NCBI RefSeq assembly: GCF_026168515.1 | Contig: NZ_CP093443.1 | Location: 558,001-622,000 of the forward strand | Source of the DNA: Brevibacterium spongiae | GTDB lineage: Bacteria > Actinomycetota > Actinomycetes > Actinomycetales > Brevibacteriaceae | DNA: 64,000 bases | Direction of reading: 5' to 3' | In this document: one piece after another, positions 37,377 through 45,747 of the stretch | Layout: the number at the start of each line of letters is the position of its first letter | How positions within the stretch are numbered: the first letter of the stretch is position 1 | Notes under the pieces: generated by a model | What the model was told of the DNA's origin: nothing | Database searches by the model: none | Seen by the model: the letters and a program-made list of their open reading frames with translations, nothing else | Program-made: the position numbers and the translations under genes

Positions 37377-38345
37377 TCACCCCACCAGCCGCACATGCGC
37401 CGCCAGGCCGGGTTCGAGCTCGGGCAGTGTGCGCGCGGTGTGGAGGATCGTCGATTCCATCGCCGAGGCGGCCCTGGTCGCCCGCACGTCCGCGCGCGTG
37501 GCGAGGCTGACTGTGCGCGGCATCCGAGGGTCGACCAATGGCACCGAGGCCAGCCGGGGGCGGTCGACGAGGACCATGGCCGGGACGATCGCGACGCCGA
37601 GTCCGCGCTCGACGAAGCGCAGAGCCGCATCCATCTCCACCCCTTCGACGACGATATTCGGCGTCAACCCCGCTGATTCGAACGCCGCCGAGGTCGCCTC
37701 CCTCAGGTCGTAGCCGTGATGGAACATGACCTGGGGAAGGTCGGCCACCTCGGCGAGGGTGATCTGATTGGGCACTGCGCTGTCCGTCTCCGCGCGATTC
37801 GCGCTCAGCAGGTCACTGCCGGCGGCGGCGATGACGACGAGGTCCTCGGCGAGGAGGCGGCGCAGACTGAGCCTGGGCATCTGCGGGGCGAGTTCGAAGG
37901 TGCGGGTGATGAGCGCGAGGTCGAGTTCGCCGCCGGCCAGAGCCTCGATGAGCTCCCGGGAACCCTTCTCCACCAGTTCGAGTTCGACGCCCGGGTGGGC
38001 GGTGTGGAACCGGCTGATCGCCTCGGCCACGAGGCTCACGCACAGGGTCGGGGTCGCACCCAGCCGGACCCGGCCGCGGCGAAGCCCGGCGAGCTCATCC
38101 ATGTCACGGCGGATCGCCTCGGCGTCGGCGAGCATCCGCTTCGCCGTCGGCAGCAGCGTCTGCCCGGCATCGGTGAGCGCGATGTGGCCGTGCGCGCGGT
38201 GGAAGAGTTCGGCCCCGAGTTCCTTCTCCAGGGTCGAGATCTGTCGGGACAGCGACGGCTGGGCCAAGTGGAGCGTCGCGGCGGCCTTCGTGAAATGGCC
38301 GGTGGCGGCCACCTCGGCGAAGCTTCTCAGCTGTTCGAGGTTCAT
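37377..38345 (-). CDS. LysR-family transcriptional regulator
   Basis: A 322-residue regulator. HTH region: MNLEQLRSFAEVAATGHFTKAAATLHLAQPSLSRQISTLEKELG, then LFHRAHGHIALTDAGQTLL. The periplasmic-binding-like effector domain follows (GRVRLGATPTLCVSLVAEAI, LELVEKGSRELIEALAGGELDLALI). It ends LPELEPGLAAHVRLVG. It converges with tetR, seven bases from its stop, and diverges from a flavoprotein gene with two ATAG...CTAT dyads between them. It is the likely regulator of that flavoprotein. Confidence 0.93.
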   Translation of the reverse strand: MNLEQLRSFAEVAATGHFTKAAATLHLAQPSLSRQISTLEKELGAELFHRAHGHIALTDAGQTLLPTAKRMLADAEAIRRDMDELAGLRRGRVRLGATPTLCVSLVAEAISRFHTAHPGVELELVEKGSRELIEALAGGELDLALITRTFELAPQMPRLSLRRLLAEDLVVIAAAGSDLLSANRAETDSAVPNQITLAEVADLPQVMFHHGYDLREATSAAFESAGLTPNIVVEGVEMDAALRFVERGLGVAIVPAMVLVDRPRLASVPLVDPRMPRTVSLATRADVRATRAASAMESTILHTARTLPELEPGLAAHVRLVG

Positions 38346-38375
38346 GATCGGTCTCCGTGCAGGTCAGACATGGCA

Positions 38376-38451
38376 ATAGTCTATCGCTATCAACTTGACT
38401 CAAACAATGCATTGGACGTATGAAGCGGGCGGTTCCATAGTGGAATCTATG
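38376..38451. promoter_or_regulatory. two ATAG...CTAT dyads between lysR and the flavoprotein gene
   Basis: ATAG-N7-CTAT lies at 38376-38390 and CATAG-N6-CTATG at 38436-38451, the second overlapping the flavoprotein start codon. They are 60 bp apart. The arrangement suits a LysR regulator that binds a recognition and an activation site between divergent genes. Confidence 0.55.
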
Positions 38452-40206
38452 ACCACCACACAGGGCTCAGCCCGCCGCCAAGAACACTCCATCTCCACCT
38501 CGGTGCTCGTCATCGGCACCGGCGGATCCGGCCTGCGGGCCGCGATCGAGGTCGCCGGATCGGGCGCCGATGTCCTCGCCGTCGGCAAACGGCCGAAGGA
38601 GGACGCGCACACCTCGCTGGCCGCCGGGGGCATCAACGCGGCCCTGGCCACGGTCGATCCGGGGGACACATGGCAGCAGCACGCAGCCGACACGATCAAG
38701 GAATCCTATGACCTCGCCAACCCCCGCACCGTCGAAATCGTCACCCAAGGCGCCGCCGAAGGCATCGCTGACCTGGAGCGATATGGAATGGACTTCGCGA
38801 AGGAGGACGACGGTCGGATCTCTCAGCGCTTCTTCGGCGCCCACACCTGGCGTCGCACCGCTTTCGCCGGCGACTACACCGGGCTCGAAATCCAGCGCAC
38901 CCTCATTCGTCGCGCCGAAGCCCTGAACATCCCGATCCTCGACCGCGTCTACATCACGAAGCTGCTGGTCGCCGACGGGCGCATCTTCGGTGCCTACGGC
39001 TTCGACACGATCGACGGCACCGGGTACCGCATCCACGCCGACGCCGTCATCCTCGCCGCCGGTGGGCACAACCGGATCTGGCGACGCACCTCGTCACGCC
39101 GCGATGAGAACACCGGCGACTCCTTCCGCCTGGCCGTCGAGGCCGGGGCCCGCCTGCGCGACGCCGAACTCGTCCAGTTCCACCCCTCGGGGATCATCGA
39201 ACCTGAAAACGCGGCCGGCACCCTCGTCTCCGAGGCAGCCCGCGGTGAGGGCGGGATACTGCGCAACGGGCTGGGGGAGAGGTTCATGGAACGCTACGAT
39301 CCGCAGCGCATGGAACTGTCCACCCGCGACCGGGTGGCATTGGCCGCCTATACCGAGATCGCCGAGGGCCGCGGCACCGAGAATGGCGGAGTCTGGCTCG
39401 ATGTCTCACACCTGCCGCGGGAGACGATCATGAACCGACTGCCCCGAGTGTTCCAGACGATGATGGAGACGCAGATGCTCGACATCACGCGCTCGCCGAT
39501 CGAGATCGCCCCGACTGCGCACTACTCGATGGGCGGAGTGTGGGTCGACCCGGTCGATCACAGCACCGACGTCGAGGGACTGTGGGCCATCGGCGAGGCC
39601 TCGTCCGGGCTGCACGGGGCGAACCGGCTGGGCGGGAACTCGCTCATCGAACTCCTCGTCTTCGGCCGCATCGTCGGCCGGGCCGCGATCGCGTACTCCG
39701 ACGGGTTGGAGGCGCAGGTGCGGTCGCAGGAGGCCGTCGCCGAGGCACGGGCTGAGATCTCTGATCTGCTGGCCTCCGAGGGGACGGAGAACGTCCGTGC
39801 CCTGCAGCGCGAGATCCGCAACCTCATGACCGAGCACGCCGGCGTCGTCCGCGACGAGGCCGGACTGCGGGCGGGGTTGGAGAAGCTTGCCGACATCGAG
39901 GCGCGGATGGGGTCGGTCGGCATCCACCCGGATATCGCGGGCTTCGCCGACCTCGCCCACGCCTTCGACCTGCGGTCCTCGGCGCTCGCGGCCCGGGCGA
40001 CGCTCGAATGCGCGCTGGAACGCCGCGAGACCCGCGGCTGCCACAACCGCAGCGACTATCCGGAGATGGACCCCGAGTTGCAGGTCAACCTCGTATGGTC
40101 GCCTGCCACCGGAGTTGTCCGCGAATCGATCCCGGAGGTCTCCGAGGAGGTCGCGGCCCTCATGCCCACCGGCGAGATCAGCCAGGAAGGCAAACTCGTC
40201 GAATAA
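38449..40206 (+). CDS. FAD-dependent fumarate reductase/succinate dehydrogenase-type flavoprotein
   Basis: A 585-residue flavoprotein of the SdhA/FrdA/L-aspartate oxidase superfamily. The ATG at 38449 starts MTTTQGSARRQEHSIS; an upstream ATG at 38395 is possible. Motifs: STSVLVIGTGGSGLRAAIEV (FAD-binding), AHTSLAAGGINAALATVDPGD, FFGAHTWRRTAFAGDYTG, VILAAGGHNRIW, LVQFHPSGI, and the catalytic region GRGTENGGVWLDVSHLP, then IEIAPTAHYSMGG and GLHGANRLGGNSLIELLVFG. No iron-sulfur or membrane subunit is adjacent, so it probably works as a stand-alone oxidase or reductase. Expression is likely LysR-controlled. Confidence 0.87.
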   Translation: MTTTQGSARRQEHSISTSVLVIGTGGSGLRAAIEVAGSGADVLAVGKRPKEDAHTSLAAGGINAALATVDPGDTWQQHAADTIKESYDLANPRTVEIVTQGAAEGIADLERYGMDFAKEDDGRISQRFFGAHTWRRTAFAGDYTGLEIQRTLIRRAEALNIPILDRVYITKLLVADGRIFGAYGFDTIDGTGYRIHADAVILAAGGHNRIWRRTSSRRDENTGDSFRLAVEAGARLRDAELVQFHPSGIIEPENAAGTLVSEAARGEGGILRNGLGERFMERYDPQRMELSTRDRVALAAYTEIAEGRGTENGGVWLDVSHLPRETIMNRLPRVFQTMMETQMLDITRSPIEIAPTAHYSMGGVWVDPVDHSTDVEGLWAIGEASSGLHGANRLGGNSLIELLVFGRIVGRAAIAYSDGLEAQVRSQEAVAEARAEISDLLASEGTENVRALQREIRNLMTEHAGVVRDEAGLRAGLEKLADIEARMGSVGIHPDIAGFADLAHAFDLRSSALAARATLECALERRETRGCHNRSDYPEMDPELQVNLVWSPATGVVRESIPEVSEEVAALMPTGEISQEGKLVE

Positions 40207-40216
40207 CTACTAGTTG

Positions 40217-40269
40217 CTACGTGACGGCGCCCCAGCAACCTCGCGCCGGGTTGCTGGGGCGCCGTCACG
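40217..40269. repeat. 56-bp intergenic palindrome, copy B, truncated at right
   Basis: Perfect 21-bp arms (40220-40240 with 40249-40269) and a CTAC left edge match the family. The expected TAG right edge is missing: pairing stops at 40269, 15 bases before the IS110 transposase stop. The element appears cut by the IS110 insertion. Confidence 0.7.
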
Positions 40270-41567
40270 ATCCTTCTATGCTTGTCAAGCGGCCTCGCAC
40301 CTCACGCTCGTCGCCTCGAGAAGCCGATACACATTCCGGGCCACATACCGCTTGATGCACCGAATCGTCTCCTTCTTCGACTTCCCTTCCCCGAGCCGTT
40401 TAGCCATGTACGCCCGCGTCCTCTCATCGAAGGAAAGCTTAGTGATGGCCACCATGTACAACGCGGAATTCAACTGACGATCTCCACTGCGGTTAAGCCG
40501 GAATCTCACCACGTTGCCCGACGATGCCGGGATCGGATTCGTCCCCGCCAACTTCGCGAACGCAGCCTCGGAATGCACCCGCCCGGGATGCGACCATGCC
40601 AGGTAGAACACGGCCGCGGTGATCGCACCGATGCCGGGTTGTTCCAGCAGCACAGCCGCCGGGCTGTCTTTGACCAAGGCCAGGATCCGGGTGGCGTAGT
40701 CCTTGATATCGGCATCGAGTTCGATCACGCGTTTGGCTAACCGGATCGCTTCCCGGCGCGCTTCTACCCGTGCCACAGGCTCGTTGCGAGCCCGCCACTT
40801 CGCGACCGTGCGGATCTTGGCCACAGACAGTTTCCGGCGCGCATCAATCCCGAGGTCATTGGCCCGCAACAGGCCGGTCAGCGCATTGATCGTCCGGGTT
40901 TTCTCCTGGGTCATGGACTGGCGGGCCTTGACCAGGATCCGCAGTCCCTGGCGCGGACCATCGGCCTGCCGGGGACAACGCAGTCGCGACTCGTCCATTG
41001 ATAGGACGGTGTGAGCGACCCTGTAAGCATCGATGCGGTCGTCCTTGCCGGTGGCATGGCGGTCGCGGGCACTCATGCTGGCGGCCTCGGCGACCGTGTA
41101 GCCTGTTTCGGCGACGGTCTCGGCCAGGATCGCTCCGTAGGTGCCGATGCCCTCGATGACCCACAGGGTGTCCTGGTCCCCGCCGGTACGGCGACCGACC
41201 CAGTCCAAGGCCCTGGCCAGGCCGGCCTTGCTGGTGGGGAATTCGCGGGTATCGACTTGCTCACCGGTGTTGGTGAGCACGGCGTAGACGTGGTTCTTCG
41301 CGTGGGTGTCGACGCCGACGACAAACGCGTACAAATGCGAGATGATAGACATGACGGTTCGTGATTCTCCCGTGTCAGAGCGGATGTGGTCCGACCGTCG
41401 AACGGTCGGCTCCGGTCCGGGAGATAGTCACGTCGAAACACTACTGTGATGAGTCACGTTCGTTTGAGAACGGACAACCTTCTGATCAAGTTATCGATGT
41501 GGGCCGAGCCGGTGCCGACCGCCCACCAATCACCAGACAGATCGTGACGAAGACATCGTCTGAGTCA
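40270..41567 (-). mobile_element. IS110-family insertion sequence, apparently intact
   Basis: The element comprises one transposase gene plus a long noncoding end. The left boundary is set where palindrome B is interrupted. The right boundary is provisional: TAGTAAT at 41568 may be the displaced TAGCAA(T) edge of that palindrome. There are no terminal inverted repeats, as usual for the family. Confidence 0.6.
40285..41352 (-). CDS. IS110-family (DEDD) transposase
   Basis: A 355-residue recombinase. The RuvC-like N-terminal half holds VVGVDTHAKNHVYAVL (first Asp), TLWVIEGIGTYGAILAE (Glu), and TGKDDRIDAYRVAHTVL (the Asp pair). The Tnp_20 C-terminal half has LLEQPGIGAITAAVFYLAWS, AAFAKLAGTNPIPASSG with the catalytic Ser region, and RSGDRQLNSALYMVAITKL. 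The frame is uninterrupted. It is not closely similar to the relic at 13.1 kb. Such enzymes act with a bridge RNA encoded in the element's noncoding end. Confidence 0.95.
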   Translation of the reverse strand: MSIISHLYAFVVGVDTHAKNHVYAVLTNTGEQVDTREFPTSKAGLARALDWVGRRTGGDQDTLWVIEGIGTYGAILAETVAETGYTVAEAASMSARDRHATGKDDRIDAYRVAHTVLSMDESRLRCPRQADGPRQGLRILVKARQSMTQEKTRTINALTGLLRANDLGIDARRKLSVAKIRTVAKWRARNEPVARVEARREAIRLAKRVIELDADIKDYATRILALVKDSPAAVLLEQPGIGAITAAVFYLAWSHPGRVHSEAAFAKLAGTNPIPASSGNVVRFRLNRSGDRQLNSALYMVAITKLSFDERTRAYMAKRLGEGKSKKETIRCIKRYVARNVYRLLEATSVRCEAA

Positions 41568-41670
41568 GTAGTAATTTGAGTCATGATGATTGAGGGGACG
41601 GTCAGTTCCTACTCTGCCAGCTAGTCCCAGACCAGCCACTACCCATACTCACAGTAGTTCTGGGAGGGGC
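41353..41670 (-). other. noncoding end of the IS110 element, candidate bridge-RNA locus, plus flank
   Basis: About 215 bases upstream of the transposase start have no gene. They show strong inverted repeats, for example CCGACCGTCGAACGGTCGG near 41391-41409 and ACGTTCGTTTGAGAACG near 41457-41473. In this family the end before the transposase encodes the bridge RNA. The remaining ~90 bases up to the oxidase stop hold nothing recognisable. Confidence 0.45.
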
Positions 41671-42987
41671 TCAGTCGGCGATGCTGAAGTTGCCGCGGAA
41701 GACCCGCCCCGGGTCCCGCTCATCCTTGAGCCGACGCAAGCGTGCCAGGGACTCTCCGGGCAATGCGTCGGCGAGGCCCTCGTATGGATTGAGGAACGTC
41801 ACGGGTTTGCGTCCGCTGGCTGGCAGGACCCGCGCCAGAACGGCCTGCTTCTGCTCGATCGACTCGGCGGCCTCCTCGGTGACGGGAAGGCCGAACATGT
41901 AGACGCTGTACGGCTCGTCCAAGGCGCCGTGCGGGTTGTCGGTCGGCTGTGCCAACGCGCCCCCGAGGTGCCTGACCTGCACCGACAGAAGTGGGTCGAT
42001 GGGCGAACCGAGGAGTGCGTCTAGGGCGCCATCGTCAAGGGAAGTGAGGAGCTCGGCGCGGGAGCTGCCGACGCCGGGGTCGGTCGGTTCGGCCGTGATC
42101 GACCCCAGCTCGGCGACGCTCATCGCCGCCCGGGAATCCGACAACGGCGTCGGCAGTGCGTCGAGTGGGCGCATGAGCTCACGCGCTTCCTCCTTGTCGC
42201 CGAGGTAGGTCGAGTCGATGGCGACCATCGGCCCCGAGCCCGGGAAATGGAGAAGTTCCAGCCATAGGGTCAGCGCTTCGGGAGCGGCGCGAGTCATCGT
42301 CCGGAACACTTCGGCGACCTGCCTGGCGTGGTCACCGGACCACAGCACACGCCCGCCGAAGACGTCCGGGGCAGCCTGCAGTCCGACCTCGAGGCCGGTG
42401 ACGATGACGAGCTCGCTTCCGCCTCCGCGCAGTGCCCAGAACAGGTCCGGGTCCTCTGTCGCGGAGACGCGGCGGGCGCGGCCGTCGGCGTCGACGACGT
42501 CGAACGCGCGGATGCTGTCACCGACCCATCCGAACGATCGGCCGAACCAGCTCAGGCCACCGCCCAGGGCGACTCCGGCGACAGTGACCACCGGGGAACT
42601 GCCCGGCAGTCCGGTCAGCCCGTGTTCTGCCGCGCTCTGCAGTTCGCCGGACTTCACGCCTGCTCCGATCGTGGCCGTGCGCTGTGCGGGGTCGATGTCG
42701 ATCCGGTTGAGGCGGGTCGTGCGCAGCAGGATCGTGTCGTCAGCCCGTCCGGTGGCGCCATGACCGGTCGGTTGGGTGGCGATCGACAGGCCACGTCCGC
42801 GCGCCCAGTTCACGAGGGTGACGACGTCGGCGATATCGGCGGCTTCGACGACGGCAAGGACGGATTGGTCGATGGCTCGATTCCACGGGCGGTGGACCTC
42901 ATCGAACTCCGGCTCGCTGGGAAACCAGGTGCGACCCTGGACAGCGGTGCGAAGCTCGTCAAGAATGGTGGTCGGCAGAACAGTCAC
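41671..42987 (-). CDS. FAD-linked (berberine-bridge type) oxidoreductase
   Basis: A 438-residue PCMH-type flavoprotein. The GTG at 42987 (VTVLPTTILDELRTAV) has AAGGAG five bases upstream. Family marks are VVEAADIADVVTLVNWARGRG, IATQPTGHGATGRADDTILL, ATIGAGVKSGELQSAAEHGLTGLPGSSPVVTVAG and GGGLSWFGRSFGWVGDSI. The C-terminus VTFLNPYEGLADALPGESLARLRRLKDERDPGRVFRGNFSI is the BBE region. It is divergent from an ECF41 sigma-factor gene and has an ECF41-type promoter in the gap, a pairing often seen for this sigma group. Confidence 0.9.
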   Translation of the reverse strand: MTVLPTTILDELRTAVQGRTWFPSEPEFDEVHRPWNRAIDQSVLAVVEAADIADVVTLVNWARGRGLSIATQPTGHGATGRADDTILLRTTRLNRIDIDPAQRTATIGAGVKSGELQSAAEHGLTGLPGSSPVVTVAGVALGGGLSWFGRSFGWVGDSIRAFDVVDADGRARRVSATEDPDLFWALRGGGSELVIVTGLEVGLQAAPDVFGGRVLWSGDHARQVAEVFRTMTRAAPEALTLWLELLHFPGSGPMVAIDSTYLGDKEEARELMRPLDALPTPLSDSRAAMSVAELGSITAEPTDPGVGSSRAELLTSLDDGALDALLGSPIDPLLSVQVRHLGGALAQPTDNPHGALDEPYSVYMFGLPVTEEAAESIEQKQAVLARVLPASGRKPVTFLNPYEGLADALPGESLARLRRLKDERDPGRVFRGNFSIAD

Positions 42988-43050
42988 AATGACTCCTTGG
43001 CTGGTGTTGGTGCGGGTGATCGGACCGACGTGTGCCGGACTCACTCATGA

Positions 43051-43077
43051 GTCGCAGCTCGGACCGAAAACGTGACA
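43051..43077 (-). promoter_or_regulatory. predicted ECF41-type promoter for the FAD oxidase
   Basis: On the minus strand TGTCACG (43077-43071) is followed after exactly 16 bases by CGAC (43054-43051). This is close to the TGTCACA / CGTC pattern described for ECF41 sigma factors. It points at the FAD-linked oxidase. Confidence 0.6.
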
Positions 43078-43093
43078 ACCCGCCGTCGTCAGG

Positions 43094-44074
43094 ATGCCGA
43101 TGCCATCGGACACACCGCCGCAGACCCTCGCCGATGTGGCCGATCAGTTCGCCTCATACCGACCCAAAATGTTCGCCATCGCGCACCGCACTCTCGGTTC
43201 CCCGTGGGCTGCCGACGATGCCGTGCAGGAGGCCTGGATCCGTTTGCAGCGAGCCGATATCGCGGCCATCGACAACCTCGAGGCGTGGCTGACGACGGTC
43301 ATTTCGCGGGTCTGCATCGATGCCATTCGTCGTGATGCCGCCCGACGTGAGGACTTGCACTGGGAGGCATCGGACGACGAGGCTGCCCCCGACCACGACC
43401 CGGCCGGCGAAGCGGCCGGAGCCGGCAGCGCTCCCGGAAGCGGTGGGGGAGGAGGGGGCGTCCGCACTGATAGTCCGGAGGACAGCGCCCTGCTGCGAGA
43501 CGATCTCACGGTGGCACTGCACGTCATCCTCGACACTCTCGGTCCATTGGAGCGGCTGGCGTTGGTCCTTCATGACATCTTCGCTCTTTCCTATGACGAC
43601 ATCGCCCCGATCGTCGACCGCAGCCCAGTCGCTGCACGTCAGCTCGCGTCCCGGGCTCGCGCACGATTGCGCAAGGTGGATGCAGCGGAGGTTCGGTACC
43701 GGCAGGAAACCGCCATCACGTCCTTCCTCGAGGCGGCCCGCGGAGGAGACTTCGGCGGACTCCTCCAACTGCTCGACCCGGAGATCAAGGTACGCAGCGA
43801 TCCTGCGGCCGTGAGCCTGGCGGGGGCGGGTGCCGAATTCGGTGCCCCGCTCATCGGCCCTGAGATCATCGGCAGCGACGCGGTGGCCCGGGTGTTCAAT
43901 GGGCGTGCGAAGGCGACCCGCCTGGTCCACATCGACGGTGTTCCTGCTGCCGCGTATGTCTCCGACGGCGTTGCCCGAGCGCTCTACCTGTTCCGCTTCG
44001 CTCATGGTCGGGTCGCATTCGTCGAAGTCATCGCCGACGAAGAGACTCTCAGCCACCTTGCCGTCACCCCCTGA
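43094..44074 (+). CDS. ECF41-type RNA polymerase sigma factor (SigJ-like)
   Basis: A 326-residue sigma factor. Region 2 is FASYRPKMFAIAHRTLGSPWAADDAVQEAWIRLQ...IDNLEAWLTTVISRVCIDAIR. Region 4 is LGPLERLALVLHDIFALSYDDIAPIVDRSPVAARQLASRARARLR. It then carries the SnoaL-like C-terminal extension (TSFLEAARGGDFGGLLQLLDPEIKVRSD...HIDGVPAAAYVSDG) that defines ECF41 and modulates activity without an anti-sigma factor. A Gly-rich linker (GSAPGSGGGGGGVR) joins regions 2 and 4. It is divergent from its probable target oxidase. Confidence 0.93.
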   Translation: MPMPSDTPPQTLADVADQFASYRPKMFAIAHRTLGSPWAADDAVQEAWIRLQRADIAAIDNLEAWLTTVISRVCIDAIRRDAARREDLHWEASDDEAAPDHDPAGEAAGAGSAPGSGGGGGGVRTDSPEDSALLRDDLTVALHVILDTLGPLERLALVLHDIFALSYDDIAPIVDRSPVAARQLASRARARLRKVDAAEVRYRQETAITSFLEAARGGDFGGLLQLLDPEIKVRSDPAAVSLAGAGAEFGAPLIGPEIIGSDAVARVFNGRAKATRLVHIDGVPAAAYVSDGVARALYLFRFAHGRVAFVEVIADEETLSHLAVTP

Positions 44075-44096
44075 CCCGCCTTCACCTCCCCATTTA

Positions 44097-44152
44097 CTAC
44101 CCGACGGCGCCCCAGCAACCTCGCGCCGGGTTGCTGGGGCGCCGTCACGTAG
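44097..44152. repeat. 56-bp intergenic palindrome, copy C
   Basis: CTAC...GTAG unit, 22 of 24 arm positions paired around an 8-base loop, 22 bases after the sigma-factor stop. The middle is identical to copy B over about 45 bases. Confidence 0.8.
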
Positions 44153-44319
44153 CAATAGGGGTGTGGTTCAGCGTTCTGCCAGCCGACACCGGAATAATCG
44201 TGACAAGCCGCCCACTTGATCACTTTCGGAAGGACCATGGACGACTATCGAAGTCCCGGCTGGGACATCACACTTCGCACCCCAGAACAATTTCATAGCG
44301 CGCAGGCAGGTGGTGACCG
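44153..44319. other. gap between palindrome C and the CorC-like gene
   Basis: Nothing recognisable apart from an expected promoter region. No second gene or strong repeat was seen. Confidence 0.4.
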
Positions 44320-45747
44320 TTGACCTGGCTGCTCTCACTTCTCGTAGGCCTCCTCGTCGTCCTTCTCATCACTGTGGTCACCGGCTACTTCGTGGCCCAG
44401 GAATTCGCGTACATGGCCGTCGACCGATCCCGTCTGGCGGCCCGCTCGGCCGCGGGTGATCGCGCCGCTGACCGAGCGCTGTCGATCACACGACGCACCT
44501 CCTTTATGCTCTCCGGCGCCCAATTGGGCATCACCGTCACCGGCTTGCTCGTCGGCTACGTCGCCGAACCGCTCATCGGCACCGCAGTCGGCGAAGCCCT
44601 CGGCGGCACCCCGATCCCGCAGGGCACAGGCATCCTCATCGGCACCGTTCTCGCCCTGCTCGTCTCGACGCTCATCCAGATGCTCTTCGGCGAACTGTTC
44701 CCGAAGAACCTCGCGATCGCCCGACCCGAGGCACTGGCGACCTGGCTCGCCCGCTCGACGTCGCTCTATCTGGCCCTGTTCGGCTGGCTCATCACGATCT
44801 TCGACAAAGCCTCGAACGCCCTGCTGCGCGTCCTCGGCATCGAACCCGTCCACGACGTCGATCACTCAGCCACCCGGCGCGACCTCAAGCACATCGTCGC
44901 CGAATCCCGGGAGAGCGGTGACCTCGTCGACGACGATTCCCTCATCCTCGACCGCATCCTCGACTTCCCGCAGCAGACGGTCGCCCACGCCACGGTGCCG
45001 CGCTCACGCGTCGACGTCATCGACATCGACACGCCCCTGACCGAGGTCCGCGACCGCATGAGTACCGGGCACTCCCGCTACCCCGTGCTCGACGCAGACG
45101 ATCAGGTGCTCGGCACGATCGACCTCCTCGACGTCCTCGCCGAGGAGGGGCCGGCCACCGAGGGCCCGGCCCCCGAGGCGCCGACCGCCGAGGCACAGAC
45201 CGCCGGAGTCCCGACCACCGGAAAAACTGCCACCGCGACCGAGGTGCGCTCCCTCCTGCGCCCGCCGGTCTTCGTCCCCGAATCTCTGACGCTGCCGGAC
45301 GCAGTGGCAGCGTTGCTCGAGCACCGCGAGCAGATGGCCTGCGTCGTCGACGAATACGGCGGCTTCGCCGGAATCGTGACGATGGAGGACCTCGGCGAGG
45401 AACTCGTCGGCGACATCGCCGACGAACACGACCACACCATCGAAGAACTCATCGACAACGGCGACGGCACCTGGCGGGCGCCTGGAATCATTCCCCTCGA
45501 CGAGGTGGCCCGTGTCCTACAGCGCGAACTGCCGGCCACCTCGGCGCAGACCTTGTCCGGTCTCGTCATCGAACACGCGAAGGGATTCCCCGCGGTCGGT
45601 GACGAGGTCAGGATCGAACTGCCGCTCGACCCCGCCGATCTGGCTGGAACCGACACTCCGGCAACCGCACATCTCGTCATCGCGGTCCTCGAGGTGGCCA
45701 CGCATGTGCCCTCGGCGCTGCGGATCGGAATCGAGGTGGACCGATGA
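44320..45747 (+). CDS. CNNM/CorC-type membrane protein with CBS pair (first of two)
   Basis: A 475-residue hemolysin-C-like protein starting at TTG with AGGTGG upstream. The DUF21 membrane part (residues 1-195) includes VTGYFVAQEFAYMAVDRSRLAA, TGLLVGYVAEPLIG and LFGELFPKNLAIARPE. Two CBS motifs follow (RDMSTGHSRYPVLDADDQVLGTIDLLDVL region and VFVPESLTLPDAVAALLEHREQMACVVDEYGGFAGIVTMEDLGEELVGDI), and the C-terminal CorC_HlyC domain (NGDGTWRAPGIIPLDEVARVL). A Pro/Ala/Thr/Glu linker (EEGPATEGPAPEAPTAEAQT) sits inside the CBS pair. Relatives move Mg2+ or Na+. It overlaps the next gene by four bases (ATGA). Confidence 0.9.
   Translation: MTWLLSLLVGLLVVLLITVVTGYFVAQEFAYMAVDRSRLAARSAAGDRAADRALSITRRTSFMLSGAQLGITVTGLLVGYVAEPLIGTAVGEALGGTPIPQGTGILIGTVLALLVSTLIQMLFGELFPKNLAIARPEALATWLARSTSLYLALFGWLITIFDKASNALLRVLGIEPVHDVDHSATRRDLKHIVAESRESGDLVDDDSLILDRILDFPQQTVAHATVPRSRVDVIDIDTPLTEVRDRMSTGHSRYPVLDADDQVLGTIDLLDVLAEEGPATEGPAPEAPTAEAQTAGVPTTGKTATATEVRSLLRPPVFVPESLTLPDAVAALLEHREQMACVVDEYGGFAGIVTMEDLGEELVGDIADEHDHTIEELIDNGDGTWRAPGIIPLDEVARVLQRELPATSAQTLSGLVIEHAKGFPAVGDEVRIELPLDPADLAGTDTPATAHLVIAVLEVATHVPSALRIGIEVDR

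Noticed and set aside
44153-44319. Possible small RNA in the gap before the CorC-like gene
   Set aside because: No hairpin or promoter stands out apart from palindrome C.
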